64,000 nucleotides of DNA from Leishmania mexicana MHOM/GT/2001/U1103 (GCF_000234665.1 NC_018335.1:310001-374000); one strand, 5' to 3'. Counted from the stretch's first letter, positions 10,389-21,293 are shown. Notes: a model not told the origin generated them from the letters alone. Numbers and translations: made by a program.

Positions 10389-11838
10389 ATGAGTTTTTTC
10401 TCGTGTTGTTGTTTCGCCCGTGGCGAGGTGCCTGATAAGCTGCTCTTGCCGGACCTCGACGAAGTCATCTGGAGGCAGCGCGCTGCTCGGTCAGCTCCCG
10501 CGGCGAGGCGCTCGCTGCACCAGAGGGAAAACTGCTGCCACACCTTGTAGCGACTACGCGGTCGCGCAGGCCCGGCAACGACGTCAGCGCCTCCAGCGTG
10601 CCGGTGCCTGTATGGCGGGAGGCGTGTGTCTCTTGGAGAATGGAGCGGCCATTCTGCAGACGCCAATTCGCTGGCGCACGCCGGTGCCGTGGATGGCGCA
10701 GTCCGAAACGACCGCTGCAGCACCCGCGAACGGGCCGCGCTACTGACGATGGAACAGCAGTTTATGAGCGTCTCGTGCCACACCTTAGAACCTCACCATT
10801 CATGTAGTAACATCAAGGGCAGACTTGCGATGAAGGTTGCACGCCCGCCGCTGCTGCACCAGCGACAGCTGGCATTGTCGCAACGGCATCCGCATCAGCA
10901 GCTCGACAGCGACTTCGCCGACGAATCTGGCTCTATTCACGCGAAGCGCAGCACAGGATGGCGTGGAAGTTTCCTCCTGACCCACGACACGGTTTTTGCA
11001 CATGGTTCGGTGGCCGAACTCGAATCGTATGGCGACAACGCGGACGGCATCGCGACTGTCATCACGGGAAATGTACTGCCCTGTGTCTCGGCGCAGGAGG
11101 CGCCGCACAACGCCCTCAGCTCGCAGCTCCAGCTCGTGCTGATCCTGCGTGCCTCGTGTGTGCTGCGTCTGACCAACACAGATGAGCCGGCATACCTCTT
11201 CACCACAGCCGACATTTTAACGGGGCTGCGCGGCGCTCTTGAGGACCTTCCTCAAATTTATCCCCAACACTGCGAGACTGTGTGGGCCTCATCGTCCAGT
11301 TGAGTCATCGGCGGGGGTGGGGGTGGCGCACAATGGCACGACAGGAAAGTGGTCGCTCGTGTGCGGTGGCTTTCGCGACGCCGACGAGTAGCGGGCGGCG
11401 ATGCCGGTGCTTCCGCAGGTCGCCTTGACACTGTCTCTTCTGCCAGACCATATCTGGCACACCACCGTCGCTGGTCCTGCGTTGGCGCCGCCCGCTTGCC
11501 ACCTCGCAAAGTCTGCGTGCAAGCGGAATCTTACCACTGCACTCTGCTTGAGGCCTGTTCGCGGTGCTGCGCGCCATCGCAAGCCGTTGTTTGTAGATGG
11601 ACAAATCTCTGCAGCCGGTCGCAGGCGTTTGGCACCTGTGCGATGTTCATGGAGCCGCTACGCGTCCTCTTGCAACTGTACAAGACATCGGAGGACGTCT
11701 CTGGCACGCTGCTCGTCGCCGTTGACTGCGACACGGCTGCCGTGGCAGCTGCAGGAGCTTCACTTGAGCGACAGACGAATAACGTTGCGTGCGCCTGTGC
11801 TCGCGAAGCGAAATATCACAACAGTGATCGTATACTGA
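10389..11838 (+). pseudogene. Decayed protein-coding gene with in-frame stops and frame changes
   Basis: Protein-like sequence runs through this block but no single frame stays open. From the ATG at 10389 one frame is interrupted by TAG at 10548-10550. It then reads on for 250 codons to TGA at 11301, with coherent text such as FLLTHDTVFAHGS and LQLVLILRASCVLRL. Around 11290 the sense switches to the next frame (GKWSLVCGGFRDADE, then TAG). Around 11630 it switches back to the first frame (FMEPLRVLLQLYKTSEDV, then LLVAVDCDTAA), ending at about 11838. Base composition is coding-like and unlike the flanking T/C-rich spacers. The family is not recognised; the short hydrophobic strands faintly recall longin-type domains. 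Either this is a true pseudogene or the assembly has several errors. Confidence 0.6.
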
Positions 11839-12424
11839 GGGGAGGGGGTGGAGGGGGCAGAGACGGCTCTCTCCAGAGAGAGAGGCACCGCCGATTTCCT
11901 CGATCGTGTGCACTCGGCACCGCCCGCGTCGCCTCTGGTCATGTGCACAGCGATTGCTGCAGAAGTATGCGTATGCCGCGGCCGCAATAGGTGCGGTGCC
12001 GTGCATGGGCAGTCGATCCACTCTGGGAGACCAGCAGCCAAAGACGAGCACGCGCGCACACGTCCAAACCATAGAGGGTGATCTTTTCCAGAACCGCTCG
12101 TGTTTCCATTGCGAAACAGTTGCCCTTCTTTGTTCCGGCAGCGCCGCTGCTATTCTTGTCTCTATACCACCTCCTGTCGCTCTCTCTCGCTCTGTTTCCC
12201 GCTCCGCTCGCCTGCGTGTATGGGCCACACACGCATGTACAGAAGAAAACAAAAGGAAAAGCGTGCGACAAGGCGAAACCCTTTCGTGCACCTCCACCGA
12301 CACGCACCCAAGTGCCTCCGCCCCAACTGCGTCATACCACTAACACACGCTGCCATTCAATCAGATCGCCTGCACCACTTTCTCGTTTGTTTCACAGCAG
12401 TTTTCTTTTCTGTCTGCCGCAGTC
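11839..12424. other. Intergenic spacer
   Basis: UTR-like sequence between the decayed gene and PheRS alpha; no gene is seen. It ends in the poly-pyrimidine tract of the PheRS gene. Confidence 0.55.
12399..12422 (+). promoter_or_regulatory. Predicted SL trans-splice acceptor, PheRS alpha
   Basis: A strong T/C tract ends with GCAG at 12419-12422, two bases before the ATG at 12425. Another CAGCAG lies just upstream (~12394-12400). If the proximal AG is used, the spliced leader would abut the start codon almost directly. Confidence 0.4.
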
Positions 12425-13924
12425 ATGGAGCAGGCGTTAATTGAGGCGGCCATTCTCAAGGCGCTGTCGAGTGCCGAGCGAGTGCTCTCGACGGATGTGG
12501 CAGAGTCGATTAGGGTCGACCACCAGGACATCGTCGGAGCCGGCAAATCGCTGGAGGCGGACAGCTACATCCGATCGGAAATGGAGCAAAGGATGGTGCT
12601 GAAGTTCTCCAACGAGGCTCAGCAGATCATGGAGAGCGGTAGCCCTGAGTACCTGGTCTGGTGTCTGCTAAAAGACGGAAGGATAAGCCAGGAGGATGTA
12701 GCAAGCAAACTCGGCAAGGAGACGACGGGAGTGGCGCTGGCGAACGGCATCAAGTCGAAGATGTTCAAGACGACAAAGGAGGATGGGAAGGTATTCCTGG
12801 AGCGCGTGCCGGGCAGCGACAACGTCGTCGATGCCGTTCGTGAGTCGCTGAAGCAGGCTGCCGCCGCGGTGGACGAAATCGACACCAAGACTCTGGAAAC
12901 GCTCAAGAAGCGCAAACTCGCTGCAGTGGAGGCGAAAAAGATGTTTGTGTACACGAAGGGTGCCGCGTACGCCCCGGAGCGCGCCGCTAAGGCAGTGGGT
13001 GACCTAACACGCGAGATGCTCGTCGACGGCTCGTGGAAGAACCGGCAGTTCAAGGAGTACAACTTTTCCGCACAGGGTGCCGAGGTGGGTGGCGGTGCAC
13101 TGCACCCGCTGTTGAAGGTGCGACAGGAGTTCCGCGAGATCCTCATGGAGCTCGGATTCCAGGAGATGGACACGCAGCATTGGGCTGAGGTGTCGTTCTG
13201 GAACTTCGACTCACTCATCATTCCTCAGCAGCATCCGGCGCGGGATCTGCAGGACACCTTCTTCCTGTCGAAGCCGGAGACTTCGAAGGTCAATGACTTG
13301 GAGTACATGGCGCGCGTCAAGGCGCAGCATGAGGAGAGCTTCCGTACGCCGTGGAAGCATGAGGAGGCAAGTCGCAATGTGCTGCGCACCCACACCACCG
13401 GCTCCTCGGCCTTCGTGCTGAAAAATCTCGCCAAATTTGCGGAGCGTGGCCCGGATGGCAAGCTGAACTTCAACCCCGGGCGCTACTATAGCATTGACCG
13501 TGTCTTTCGGAACGAGGAGATGGACCGCACCCACCTATGCGAGTTCCACCAGGTCGAGGGCTTCGTCATTGATCGCGACATTTCGCTTGCCAAGATGATG
13601 CACACCTTCGACTCCTTCTTCCGTCGCATTGGGGTGTCACAGCTGCGCTTCAAGCCCGCCTTCAACCCGTACACGGAGCCCTCGATGGAGATCTTTGGCT
13701 TCCACACCGGCCTGAACAAGTGGATCGAGGTGGGCAACAGCGGTCTCTTCCGCCCAGAGCTGCTGCATCCGATGGGCTTCGAGGACGGTGTGACGGTGAT
13801 GGCATGGGGCCTCTCACTGGAGCGGCCGACGATGATCAAGTACGGTATCAACAACATTCACGAGCTCTTTGGCCATCGCGTTGATATCCGTTTCATCAAG
13901 CGCGCCGCGATTGCCCGCTACTAG
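12425..13924 (+). CDS. FARSA: Phenylalanyl-tRNA synthetase alpha subunit (cytosolic)
   Basis: A 499-aa catalytic subunit of the cytosolic (alpha-beta)2 phenylalanyl-tRNA synthetase, which charges tRNA-Phe. The N-terminal ~90 residues form the winged-helix-like tRNA-binding part of eukaryotic alpha subunits, followed by a charged helical linker. The class II core starts near residue 225 (HPLLKVRQEFREIL). RTHTTGSSA begins at Arg321. Motif 2 is RVFRNEEMDRTH and FHQVEGF (374-380), and motif 3 is GLSLERPTMIKYG (from Gly462). Length and all class II motifs match the family, so the enzyme should be active. The beta subunit is not in this window. The ATG at 12425 gives a normal eukaryotic N-terminus. 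Confidence 0.97.
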   Translation: MEQALIEAAILKALSSAERVLSTDVAESIRVDHQDIVGAGKSLEADSYIRSEMEQRMVLKFSNEAQQIMESGSPEYLVWCLLKDGRISQEDVASKLGKETTGVALANGIKSKMFKTTKEDGKVFLERVPGSDNVVDAVRESLKQAAAAVDEIDTKTLETLKKRKLAAVEAKKMFVYTKGAAYAPERAAKAVGDLTREMLVDGSWKNRQFKEYNFSAQGAEVGGGALHPLLKVRQEFREILMELGFQEMDTQHWAEVSFWNFDSLIIPQQHPARDLQDTFFLSKPETSKVNDLEYMARVKAQHEESFRTPWKHEEASRNVLRTHTTGSSAFVLKNLAKFAERGPDGKLNFNPGRYYSIDRVFRNEEMDRTHLCEFHQVEGFVIDRDISLAKMMHTFDSFFRRIGVSQLRFKPAFNPYTEPSMEIFGFHTGLNKWIEVGNSGLFRPELLHPMGFEDGVTVMAWGLSLERPTMIKYGINNIHELFGHRVDIRFIKRAAIARY

Positions 13925-15750
13925 ACGTGAGCGTGCATGTTGGGCGGTAAAAAAATGCGGCGTCCCCGGCGCCGGAGGCGCATGCACTCTTCGCTGGTGG
14001 TGTGTGTGCTGGCTGCCCCTTCGGTTGCCTTTTTGAGGAATCTCTGCTCTCCCCGTCTCTCCTGTGTACTGCATTTGCGTTTTGGCTCTGTGCGGTCTCT
14101 CATCTTCCCACTTTCGAATTGCCAGAATTGTCGAGCAGACGTGCAGTCGTGGGTTGCAGCAACGAAGCACCGATTTCCCCGTATGCGCGCACACACGTAA
14201 ACGCGTCTCCTGAGCCCGCGGAGCACCACCCCACCCCCTCCTGCTGCCCTCCCTTCACCCTGGAGGGAGGCGCTCGTGTGCGTGCGCGTGCATGCCGTGG
14301 TGCGCGCGTAGTTTCTCCGTGTTCAATCGATGTTTTTGTTAGTTTGGTTTGGGGTTCTCATGTTTGCCGTCTCCCCTGTTTGTGTGTGTGTGTGAGCATA
14401 CAGGCGGCTGCCTTCAATGTGGTGAAGGGACAAGAAGGGGAAAGTCATGCGAAACCCCAACCTTCTTCCCAAAAAGGAGAGACAGAGGGACAACAGACGA
14501 GGCCGCACCCATGAATGATGTGCGTGGCTATCGTCTGTGCCCCCCCCCAGCTTCCTTTGTTTGCTTTCTTTTGCAGGGTACGCGTCCTCCTGATGCCCTC
14601 TCGTCGTGCGTGAGCGTGAGATGGGGTGCATCCCGGACGCAGCACAGCGAGGACTGCGGACGGTGGGGTGGGGAACTGTGAGCTCTGTGGAGGGGGGCGC
14701 ATGTGCAAAGGACTCGTAGCCATCGCTACTTTTTTGTCACCGCCTTCTTTCCATGCTTGTCGCTGCGGTGGTGGTGGTGGCAGTGCCCAGGGTGATGGTC
14801 ACGTGCCCACCCTCCCTCTTGGCCAGATGACACTTCGACGTTTGTTAAGGTTGGTTCGTGTACGTAATGGATCAGAGCATGTCTCCGTATGCTCAGTGAA
14901 CAGCGAAATCAAAGGAAAATCAAAAAGCCCCCCCCCCCCTCCACCACCACCACCACCACCGAAAGAAACGAAAAAAAAGGAAGAAGTGGAGCTACGATGA
15001 CAGGACTGACGCAGGGCGCTCGGCTTACCTATTCCGTATAGCGTAGCAAAGCCATCACCGGGAATGTAGGGGGTGAAATGTGTGTGGGTGGGGTGGGGGG
15101 ACGAGAGGGGGGGGGTATACGAGAGGGGGAATGGCGAGTGGAAGCGTGGGGAGAAAGCTATAAAGACCACGTGCACTGTGCATTCAGTTGAGCACAAGCA
15201 CATACCAGGTGACATGAACGGCATGCGCGGTGCCACTCAGCTCTTCTTTGCCGCCAGTACGTCTTTTTCCCCTCCCCACACTGGTCGCTACCCCGCCTCA
15301 GCAGCGTAGCGATGCGTTCTCGCAGCATAACCGCTTCTGGTCTCACATGTGCCGCGCCAACTCGCGGAGCAGGGTGTCCACGTACGGCTGTGCCACCTTT
15401 TTCTTTCTTCCTCTCGCCCTGACGCTCTCTGCTCTTGTTGCACTGTCTCCCAACCACCCCCTCTCCCTGCCGTCTCTCACGCGTCTGCTCCTCCCCGGGC
15501 TTTACATGTTGTGTGTGCCTCATTCACTCGTGTGAACATCGGTGGCCAACCACCCCTCACGCTTCGTCAACCACGTCAAACTGATCATGCACACGCGCAC
15601 TGTGCCTCCTCGTCCCCTGCTGGCACTATTCCACTCCCGCCCACATGCCTGTGTACGTGTGCGTCTCTTTCTTTATCCGTCTACCGCTGCTGCGGCTTCA
15701 ATAATCTCCGTGCAAGAAGCGAGGAACAACCGTCGTGCGCCTAAGCAAAA
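13925..15750. other. Intergenic spacer
   Basis: No gene is seen. It holds G- and C-rich runs, a C-run followed by CCA/CAC repeats at ~14930-14960, G-rich runs at ~15090-15115 and long T/C stretches, all typical of UTR and spacer DNA. The last ~90 bases contain the likely acceptor of the eL20 gene (CAAG at 15713-15716). Confidence 0.55.
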
Positions 15751-16290
15751 ATGGTCAAGCCGCACCTCCGCCACTACCAGGTGGTCGGCCGCGAGTCGCC
15801 CTCGGAGAAGAACCCTGAGCCGACCGTGTACAAGTTTGAGGTGTTCGCCCCAAACTTCGTCGTCGCCAAGAGCCGTTTCTGGCGCATGATGCGGGTCAAG
15901 AACAAGGTCAAGTCCACTCACGGTGATGTGCTCTCCTGCAAGGTCGTGAAGGATGCGAAGCTGGTGGCGCGCAACTACCTGGTCGACATCGCGTACTACA
16001 GCCAGCGCTGTGGCTACACGCGCATGGTCAAGGAGTTCCGCGACGTCTCCAAGACCGGCGCCGTGAGCCAGGCGTACCACGATCTGGCCTCCCGCCACCG
16101 TGCCCGCTACCACAACATCGAGGTGCTGAACGTGAAGAGCATCCCGGACCACGAGGTGAAGCACCTGAGCATTGCCCAGTACCACGCCCCGAACCTGTCC
16201 TTCCCGCTCCTGCAGCGCCGCATCAAGGCGGCCCGCAAGGACCGTGCCATCTTCGTCAAGAAGAACACGAAGCGCGCGGTGGTGGCGTAA
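15751..16290 (+). CDS. RPL18A: 60S ribosomal protein L18a (eL20)
   Basis: A 179-aa ribosomal protein eL20, a component of the cytosolic large subunit. The N-terminus (KPHLRHYQVVGRE), the FEVFAPN segment, the RFWRMMRVKNKVK basic block and the SRxxYHDLASRHRARYHNIEV region are hallmark eL20 sequences. The C-terminus is Lys/Arg-rich. Length equals the family norm of about 176-180. Codon use is strongly biased to G/C third positions, as expected for a highly expressed gene. The ATG at 15751 is preceded by a CAAAA context after an acceptor-like AG at 15715-15716. Confidence 0.97.
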   Translation: MVKPHLRHYQVVGRESPSEKNPEPTVYKFEVFAPNFVVAKSRFWRMMRVKNKVKSTHGDVLSCKVVKDAKLVARNYLVDIAYYSQRCGYTRMVKEFRDVSKTGAVSQAYHDLASRHRARYHNIEVLNVKSIPDHEVKHLSIAQYHAPNLSFPLLQRRIKAARKDRAIFVKKNTKRAVVA

Positions 16291-17013
16291 GGGAAGGGTG
16301 GAGTCTCGTGTGCTTTGTTCACGTCGGCATGAGCGCATCTACAGAGCGTCTGCGCGGGCGGGGGGAGGAGGGTTGCGCACGCTGGCCTGGGCGCTTGTGC
16401 GTTAGTGCGTGTGCGTGCAGTCTTCTCTCGCGGTGCTGTGTTCTCTGTCGTGCGCGGGTGCCTCTGACGCCCATTTATCTCGTCCTTTGTCTTCGGTTCT
16501 CCTTTAGTTTTAGTTTCATGTCTCCTTTACGTAACAAAACAACAACAAGCACTTGCACAACACGAAGAGAGAAGGGCGAAGGAGCTTCTGCCCAGAAAGG
16601 GGGAAACTTGAGTAGCCAGCACCTACGTGTGTGATGGATGATACCCCCCCCCCCACTCTTTCCCTCTCCCCTCCACCCCTCAGTGGTCCATCTGGGTTGA
16701 GTCGCCTCCAATCCTACCCCGCTTCCTGCGTCGTGAATACAACCCGCATCCGCGTCGAGGATGGGTCGCTTCCACGCGGTGAGACAATGGAGAAGGAGGG
16801 TGAGGGGACGAAGGGTATGCCGTCCAGCGGGCTTTCGTTAGCCAACTGCCGGGCGCGTGCTGTACAGTCTGCGTAACATTCAACCGTCACTGCTGTGAAG
16901 TACGGCTTCTTGTTCTCCGTTTTAGGGGCTCTCTCAAGGGAGGGGGCGGGGGCAAAACGTGACTATCAAAGTGAGGGACAGGCAGACACCCAGACGCACG
17001 TACGCGCGCAAAA

Positions 17014-17037
17014 ACACACACACACACACACACACAC
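17014..17037. repeat. (CA)n microsatellite
   Basis: Twelve uninterrupted AC/CA units in the spacer before the cytidylyltransferase gene. Confidence 0.9.
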
Positions 17038-17184
17038 GTCGCCACTCGTGTGACGCTCCTTCCCCTCCTTCACTCTCTCTATCCCCTCACCCCCGCCTCT
17101 GCTGAGGCGCCTTCTCTGAACATCTCATGCTTTTTTTTCATTATATCGGATTCGTCAGAGGTATACAGACAGAGGGACAGACAC

Positions 17185-17202
17185 ATATATATATATATAT
17201 AT
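17185..17202. repeat. (TA)n microsatellite
   Basis: Nine AT units about 480 bases before the cytidylyltransferase ATG; same type as the tracts at 3505, 29185, 47657, 58703 and 59258. Confidence 0.9.
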
Positions 17203-17394
17203 TCATACCTGCGACACGCATACCTCCGACCCCCCGCTTAGCAAACAAGAAAAGGGATTAGCTACTAAGCACACGCACACACCCACACGTGTGTACTCTT
17301 CACATATTTGTGTTTCACTCTCTCTGCGCCTACCGCCCAAAAAACCACCTGGCTCGCTACACACCTCCAGCGTCAGCTGTGAAGGTGGCTCCTG

Positions 17395-17431
17395 TCGTCT
17401 CTTTCGTCTATCCCCCTCCCTCCTCGCACAG
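17395..17431 (+). promoter_or_regulatory. Predicted SL trans-splice acceptor, ECT gene
   Basis: A continuous pyrimidine tract ends with CACAG at 17427-17431. It lies 233 bases upstream of the first in-frame ATG (17665). Confidence 0.5.
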
Positions 17432-17664
17432 TGTACTGTGAAACCGCGGAAGTGACGCCCTTTCGACGCCTCCTGCTGCGCCGCGTTAGCGGTTGCTCTC
17501 CTATTCGCCTAGCGCATTCGTGCAGCGCGAGAGGCAGCACCGCACGACCGCGGACACCTCCTGTGTCGTCACTGCTCGGAGCGCATACAAACTCCGGCGT
17601 GGTGCCTGCACTTTCATTGCGCATTTCCAGTGAGACGGCAATCATCCCTTCCACGTCTGCCGTT

Positions 17665-18876
17665 ATGATGCCCACCGTTCCTTCGTCAGCTCCGTCGTCT
17701 GCCTCCGCGCCCACGGTGGAGGTGCCACCGGGCAAAGTGTGGCTGAACGCCGACGAGCCGAATGATGCGTACTCTCTGTTCTGCACCGAGGCAATCCCGC
17801 CGAAGGTGCCAGGCACAGTTCGCATTTGGGTGGACGGCTGCTTTGACATGCTCCACTTTGGGCACGCGAATGCACTGCGGCAGGCACGTCGACTCGGGTG
17901 CGAGCTCTTTGTCGGGTGCCACAGCGATGAGGAGGTGATGCGCTTCAAGGGGCCGCCGATCATGCATGCCGAGGAGCGCTATGAGGCGCTGCGGGCGTGC
18001 AAATGGGTCGACTACGTGGTCGAGAACTATCCCTACTGCACACGACTCAAGGATGTCGAGCGGTTCGAGATCGACTACGTCGTCCACGGTGACGACATCT
18101 CCGTCGACTTGAATGGCCGCAACTCGTACCAGGAGATCATCGATGCCGGCAAGTTCAAGGTGGTGAAGCGCACCGAGGGCATCTCCACGACAAACCTGGT
18201 GGGGCGCATGCTCCTGTGCACCAAGAACCACATGCTCAAGTCAGTGGACGAGGTGCAGCTGGAGAGCTCCCTGTTCGAGCACAGCCCCACTATGCACTGC
18301 CTGACTACGTCCCGCAAGATTGTGCAGTTCAGCAACAACTCGAGCCCCAAGTCAGGCGACCGTATTGTCTACGTGGACGGCAGTTTTGATCTCTTTCACA
18401 TTGGCCACATCCGCGTTTTGCGGAAGGCGCGCGGCCTTGGCGACTATCTCATTGCCGGCGTGTATGAGGATCAGGTGGTGAATGAGCACAAAGGCAAGAA
18501 CTACCCAATCATGAACCTCAACGAGCGTGTGCTCGGCGTCCTGTCGTGCCGTTACGTTGACGAAGTGGTGATGGGCGTACCGTTTGACGTCAGCAAGGAT
18601 GTGATTGACAGCCTCCACATTGACGTGGTCGTAGGCGGCAAGTTCTCGGACCTGGTGGTAGAGGGTGGAGAGAGCACAGGGTACGAGGTGCCCAAGGCGA
18701 TGGGCATCTACCACGAAGTGGACTCGGGCTGCACCCTCTCGACGGACTCCCTTATCGACCGCGTCGTCGATAACCGCCTCGCCTTTCTGAAACGTCAGGC
18801 GGACAAGCGGATGAAAGACAAGAAGAGTCAGGAGGTAAAGCCGGACGAGTACCGCGGTGTGCGGGAGGTGAACTAG
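17665..18876 (+). CDS. ECT: Ethanolamine-phosphate cytidylyltransferase
   Basis: A 403-aa enzyme that makes CDP-ethanolamine from CTP and phosphoethanolamine, the central step of the Kennedy route to phosphatidylethanolamine. It has two tandem cytidylyltransferase folds. The first has WVDGCFDMLHFGH with the HxGH signature at His64/His67 and RTEGISTT from Arg169. The second has YVDGSFDLFHIGH with HxGH at His245/His248. The tandem layout separates it from the single-domain choline enzyme. Length is close to that of the ~390-aa animal enzyme. The second domain lacks a clear RTxGISTT motif, as expected because the first domain carries the full active site. Two ATGs, at 17665 and 17668, are possible starts. 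Confidence 0.96.
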   Translation: MMPTVPSSAPSSASAPTVEVPPGKVWLNADEPNDAYSLFCTEAIPPKVPGTVRIWVDGCFDMLHFGHANALRQARRLGCELFVGCHSDEEVMRFKGPPIMHAEERYEALRACKWVDYVVENYPYCTRLKDVERFEIDYVVHGDDISVDLNGRNSYQEIIDAGKFKVVKRTEGISTTNLVGRMLLCTKNHMLKSVDEVQLESSLFEHSPTMHCLTTSRKIVQFSNNSSPKSGDRIVYVDGSFDLFHIGHIRVLRKARGLGDYLIAGVYEDQVVNEHKGKNYPIMNLNERVLGVLSCRYVDEVVMGVPFDVSKDVIDSLHIDVVVGGKFSDLVVEGGESTGYEVPKAMGIYHEVDSGCTLSTDSLIDRVVDNRLAFLKRQADKRMKDKKSQEVKPDEYRGVREVN

Positions 18877-20429
18877 CGTAATGTGCTGGAGAAAAGACAC
18901 AGAGGAGCTGCGGGGGGGGAGAGGGAGAGGCCGCCAAAAGTGCGAATGGCGGGAGCGCGGCGGGGGGGGAGGCGGAGCGGGATGAAAGGGGGCGTGAGGG
19001 GAAGTGAACGTTGTTGTCGCACACCCTTGCCCCCTAGGGGAGCTACTCTCCTATTTTAAGTGGTTTGGTGCGTGCGTGTGTGGATCGCGACTGACCTTCC
19101 ACCTCTGTGCTCTTCTCTCTCTTGGCGCTTCATTTTGCCGAATCGCATGCGCTGCTGCCTTCGCTTTGGTGCTGCGGCGAGCTCGCCACTGCTCTCACCG
19201 TTGGTGCTCAGTTGCCTCGACGGTATCTTGCTTTCCTAACTCTCTCTCTGTCTGGGCCTCCTTAGCGGTTCCTGGCCTGAACTTTGTGTTTTTTTTTTGC
19301 GAACCTGGCGTTGTTGGCCGCGACGGTGCAGATAACCTTCGGTGCTACACAGCACCGAAACAGCAGATGCCCTCCCACAGATACACTCTTATATTCTTTT
19401 GTTTTTGTTGACGTTGTTCGCGTTGTCGTACTATTCCTCGATGCAATGTGAGTTAGCCTGACCACCCCATCACCCCTCAAAGTCGCTCATTCCCGTTTAG
19501 GACAGATCGCCTAAGTAACGCACGTCCAAAAAATTTTTTTGTTAAGGAGCAGAGACGCATCTCACACGCGCACTAGAAGAGGACTGTAGGCTCCGTTGGT
19601 GCGATGTGCCACTTGAGACTGTCCCTTGCCTTCGAGGTGTTTCTTTTTCTGCACGGCGGCACGTGTGCGGCTCGGCAAAACGTCTTAGCGTTCTCTCCAG
19701 AGAGTTTCTTCACAGTCTGTGGAGTAAGGGGAGGGGCATACACGAGCCGCGTTTCCCTCTTGTGCAGCTGCACGGCTTCCAGCGTCGTGTGTACGCCGGC
19801 CAACACCTCCCCACGCCGGCTCCTGCCGCTGACTCTCTTTATTTGAAAGGCGCCCCTCTCCACACCCCACCCCTTCCTCCGCCAACCTCCTCCCCCTCCC
19901 CCTTTGTTTGTCTTCCTGTTTGTATGATCTCGGTGCCCCTCGCATGACCGATGCAATGCGTTGGACTGCCAGGCTGGCACGCGTTCCTTCTCGCTCTCTC
20001 TTTTCGTTACGTCTGAACATATTCACCCCGCCAGACGACGCCTTTGGGAGCAGAAACAAAAAGAACTCATCGACACACACACACACACACACACAGGGGC
20101 AGACCACCGCGTCTGTGTGTTGCACGTCATTCTCCTCCTCTCACTCTTGACACCCTCCCTGGAGCCACCTCAATGTCGGCCACACAAAACCGCTAGAACT
20201 CTGAAACACCCTCAGCCACACCGCGTCTCGAACTCCCTCTCCCCTCTTAAAAAAAAATAGCAACAAAGCTCTTTGTAGCGCAGTTTCCCCGCCCCTTCGC
20301 TGCTTTCACTCTCCGCCTCTCCTCCTCGTGCCATCGCACGCACTCTTCTGTTTTGTGCCCTCGCTTTTCGCGTACGTGAGCCGGTCGACGTACGCCTGCC
20401 ACGTTAGTGTGTCGGTTCTTTCTTCGTCC
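18877..20429. other. Intergenic spacer with CA microsatellite
   Basis: No gene is seen. G-rich runs follow the stop codon. Later parts are T/C-rich with a CA tract and an A-run (~20249-20257). Open frames are low-complexity. Confidence 0.55.
20073..20095. repeat. (CA)n microsatellite
   Basis: Eleven AC units in the spacer upstream of the SPF27-like gene. Confidence 0.9.
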
Positions 20430-21293
20430 ATGTTCGCGATGTTTGATGGGGTGGCACTACCGTTTGGGGACGCCACACTGGATGGGACTGCCTCAGCGTC
20501 CGAGGGGGTTCGATGGATGGCCTTTGCTCGCTACTTGGTTCTGCAAGAGCTCCAGAGTACCCCGTCCACGGCGCAGGCGTGGGCTGATGCGACCGCACGC
20601 TCTCAAGAGGCGCAGCGTGGGCATTACCAGACCTACCGCGACTTTGTCAGCCTTATGCAGGAGCTGCTTCCGTGCGACATGGGTGTCGGAAGTCCGTCAC
20701 CGATTTCAGGTGCTGTTCGACCCCTTGCCGGACGCTACCGTTGCGGTTTGCTCGATCGCGTGGAGGTTGCCGCACCTCCTGCAACACTGTGGCGTGCGAC
20801 GGCGCTGGGTGCGCCGACGCTATCTGTGCCGCGCCTTCGCAGCCACGAAGGGCCGATGGGGGAGGATGGAGAGGAGGAGGAGCCGCTCTTGATGTCGTCG
20901 TCTACGAGTGTCACGGACGGTATGACGCAGATGGTGGTCTCCCAGGCCTCCCTCGACGGCGTCTTTTTTGAGGCTCTTCTGAGCCAAGAGCTCAACCTAG
21001 CACTGTGGCGGAGCTGCGGCGCACCACAGGAGGCGCTGCAGTGTGCCCTGGAAGAGATGCAGCGGCTGGACCGGGCCGCGTGTGAAGAAGACGCCGTTCT
21101 ACGCTACCTCAACACCACACGCTTCGCCGAGCAGCGTACGTACAAGCGGCGCCGCGCTGAGCTGCAGTCGCAGCTGTACAAAACACGCGAGAAGGTCTCC
21201 GCTCTGGAGAAGTTGGTGGGCGTCGAAGCTGCCGGGTCTTCCCTGCGTGAATTTGGTACTGGCGAGCGCTTGCGTGCGTGCTTGCGCGAGTAG
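20430..21293 (+). CDS. SPF27/BCAS2-like Prp19-complex subunit (predicted)
   Basis: A 287-aa protein. The N-terminus, with [14 protein letters not shown] then a helix, resembles the 'DALPYxD' opening and following helix of SPF27/BCAS2. The C-terminal third has the same order of features as that family: a [13 protein letters not shown] segment, then helix [11 protein letters not shown], then [11 protein letters not shown] (compare 'DLNxxRxxxQ'), then a coiled coil rich in Lys/Arg/Leu ([11 protein letters not shown] to VSALEKLVG). SPF27 is a core part of the Prp19/CDC5 spliceosome complex, which in trypanosomes serves trans-splicing. The middle (~110-190) is poorly conserved, with an acidic patch EDGEEEEP. 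The assignment rests on motif spacing read by eye. Two more in-frame ATGs at codons 4 and 37 are possible, but the first fits the family N-terminus best. Confidence 0.65.
   Translation: MFAMFDGVALPFGDATLDGTASASEGVRWMAFARYLVLQELQSTPSTAQAWADATARSQEAQRGHYQTYRDFVSLMQELLPCDMGVGSPSPISGAVRPLAGRYRCGLLDRVEVAAPPATLWRATALGAPTLSVPRLRSHEGPMGEDGEEEEPLLMSSSTSVTDGMTQMVVSQASLDGVFFEALLSQELNLALWRSCGAPQEALQCALEEMQRLDRAACEEDAVLRYLNTTRFAEQRTYKRRRAELQSQLYKTREKVSALEKLVGVEAAGSSLREFGTGERLRACLRE

Larger units (their letters stand above)
16291..17664. other. Intergenic spacer with CA and TA microsatellites
   Basis: No gene is seen. It contains a C-run at ~16646-16655, a CA tract (17014-17037), a TA tract (17185-17202) and, at the end, the poly-pyrimidine tract for the cytidylyltransferase gene. 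The frame remains open between 17431 and the first ATG but has no ATG there. Confidence 0.6.

Noticed and set aside
14925..14962. C-run followed by CCA/CAC repeats as a possible CRISPR-like or minisatellite array
   Set aside because: Only a short simple repeat; no spacers or longer unit, and CRISPR is not expected in a eukaryotic chromosome.
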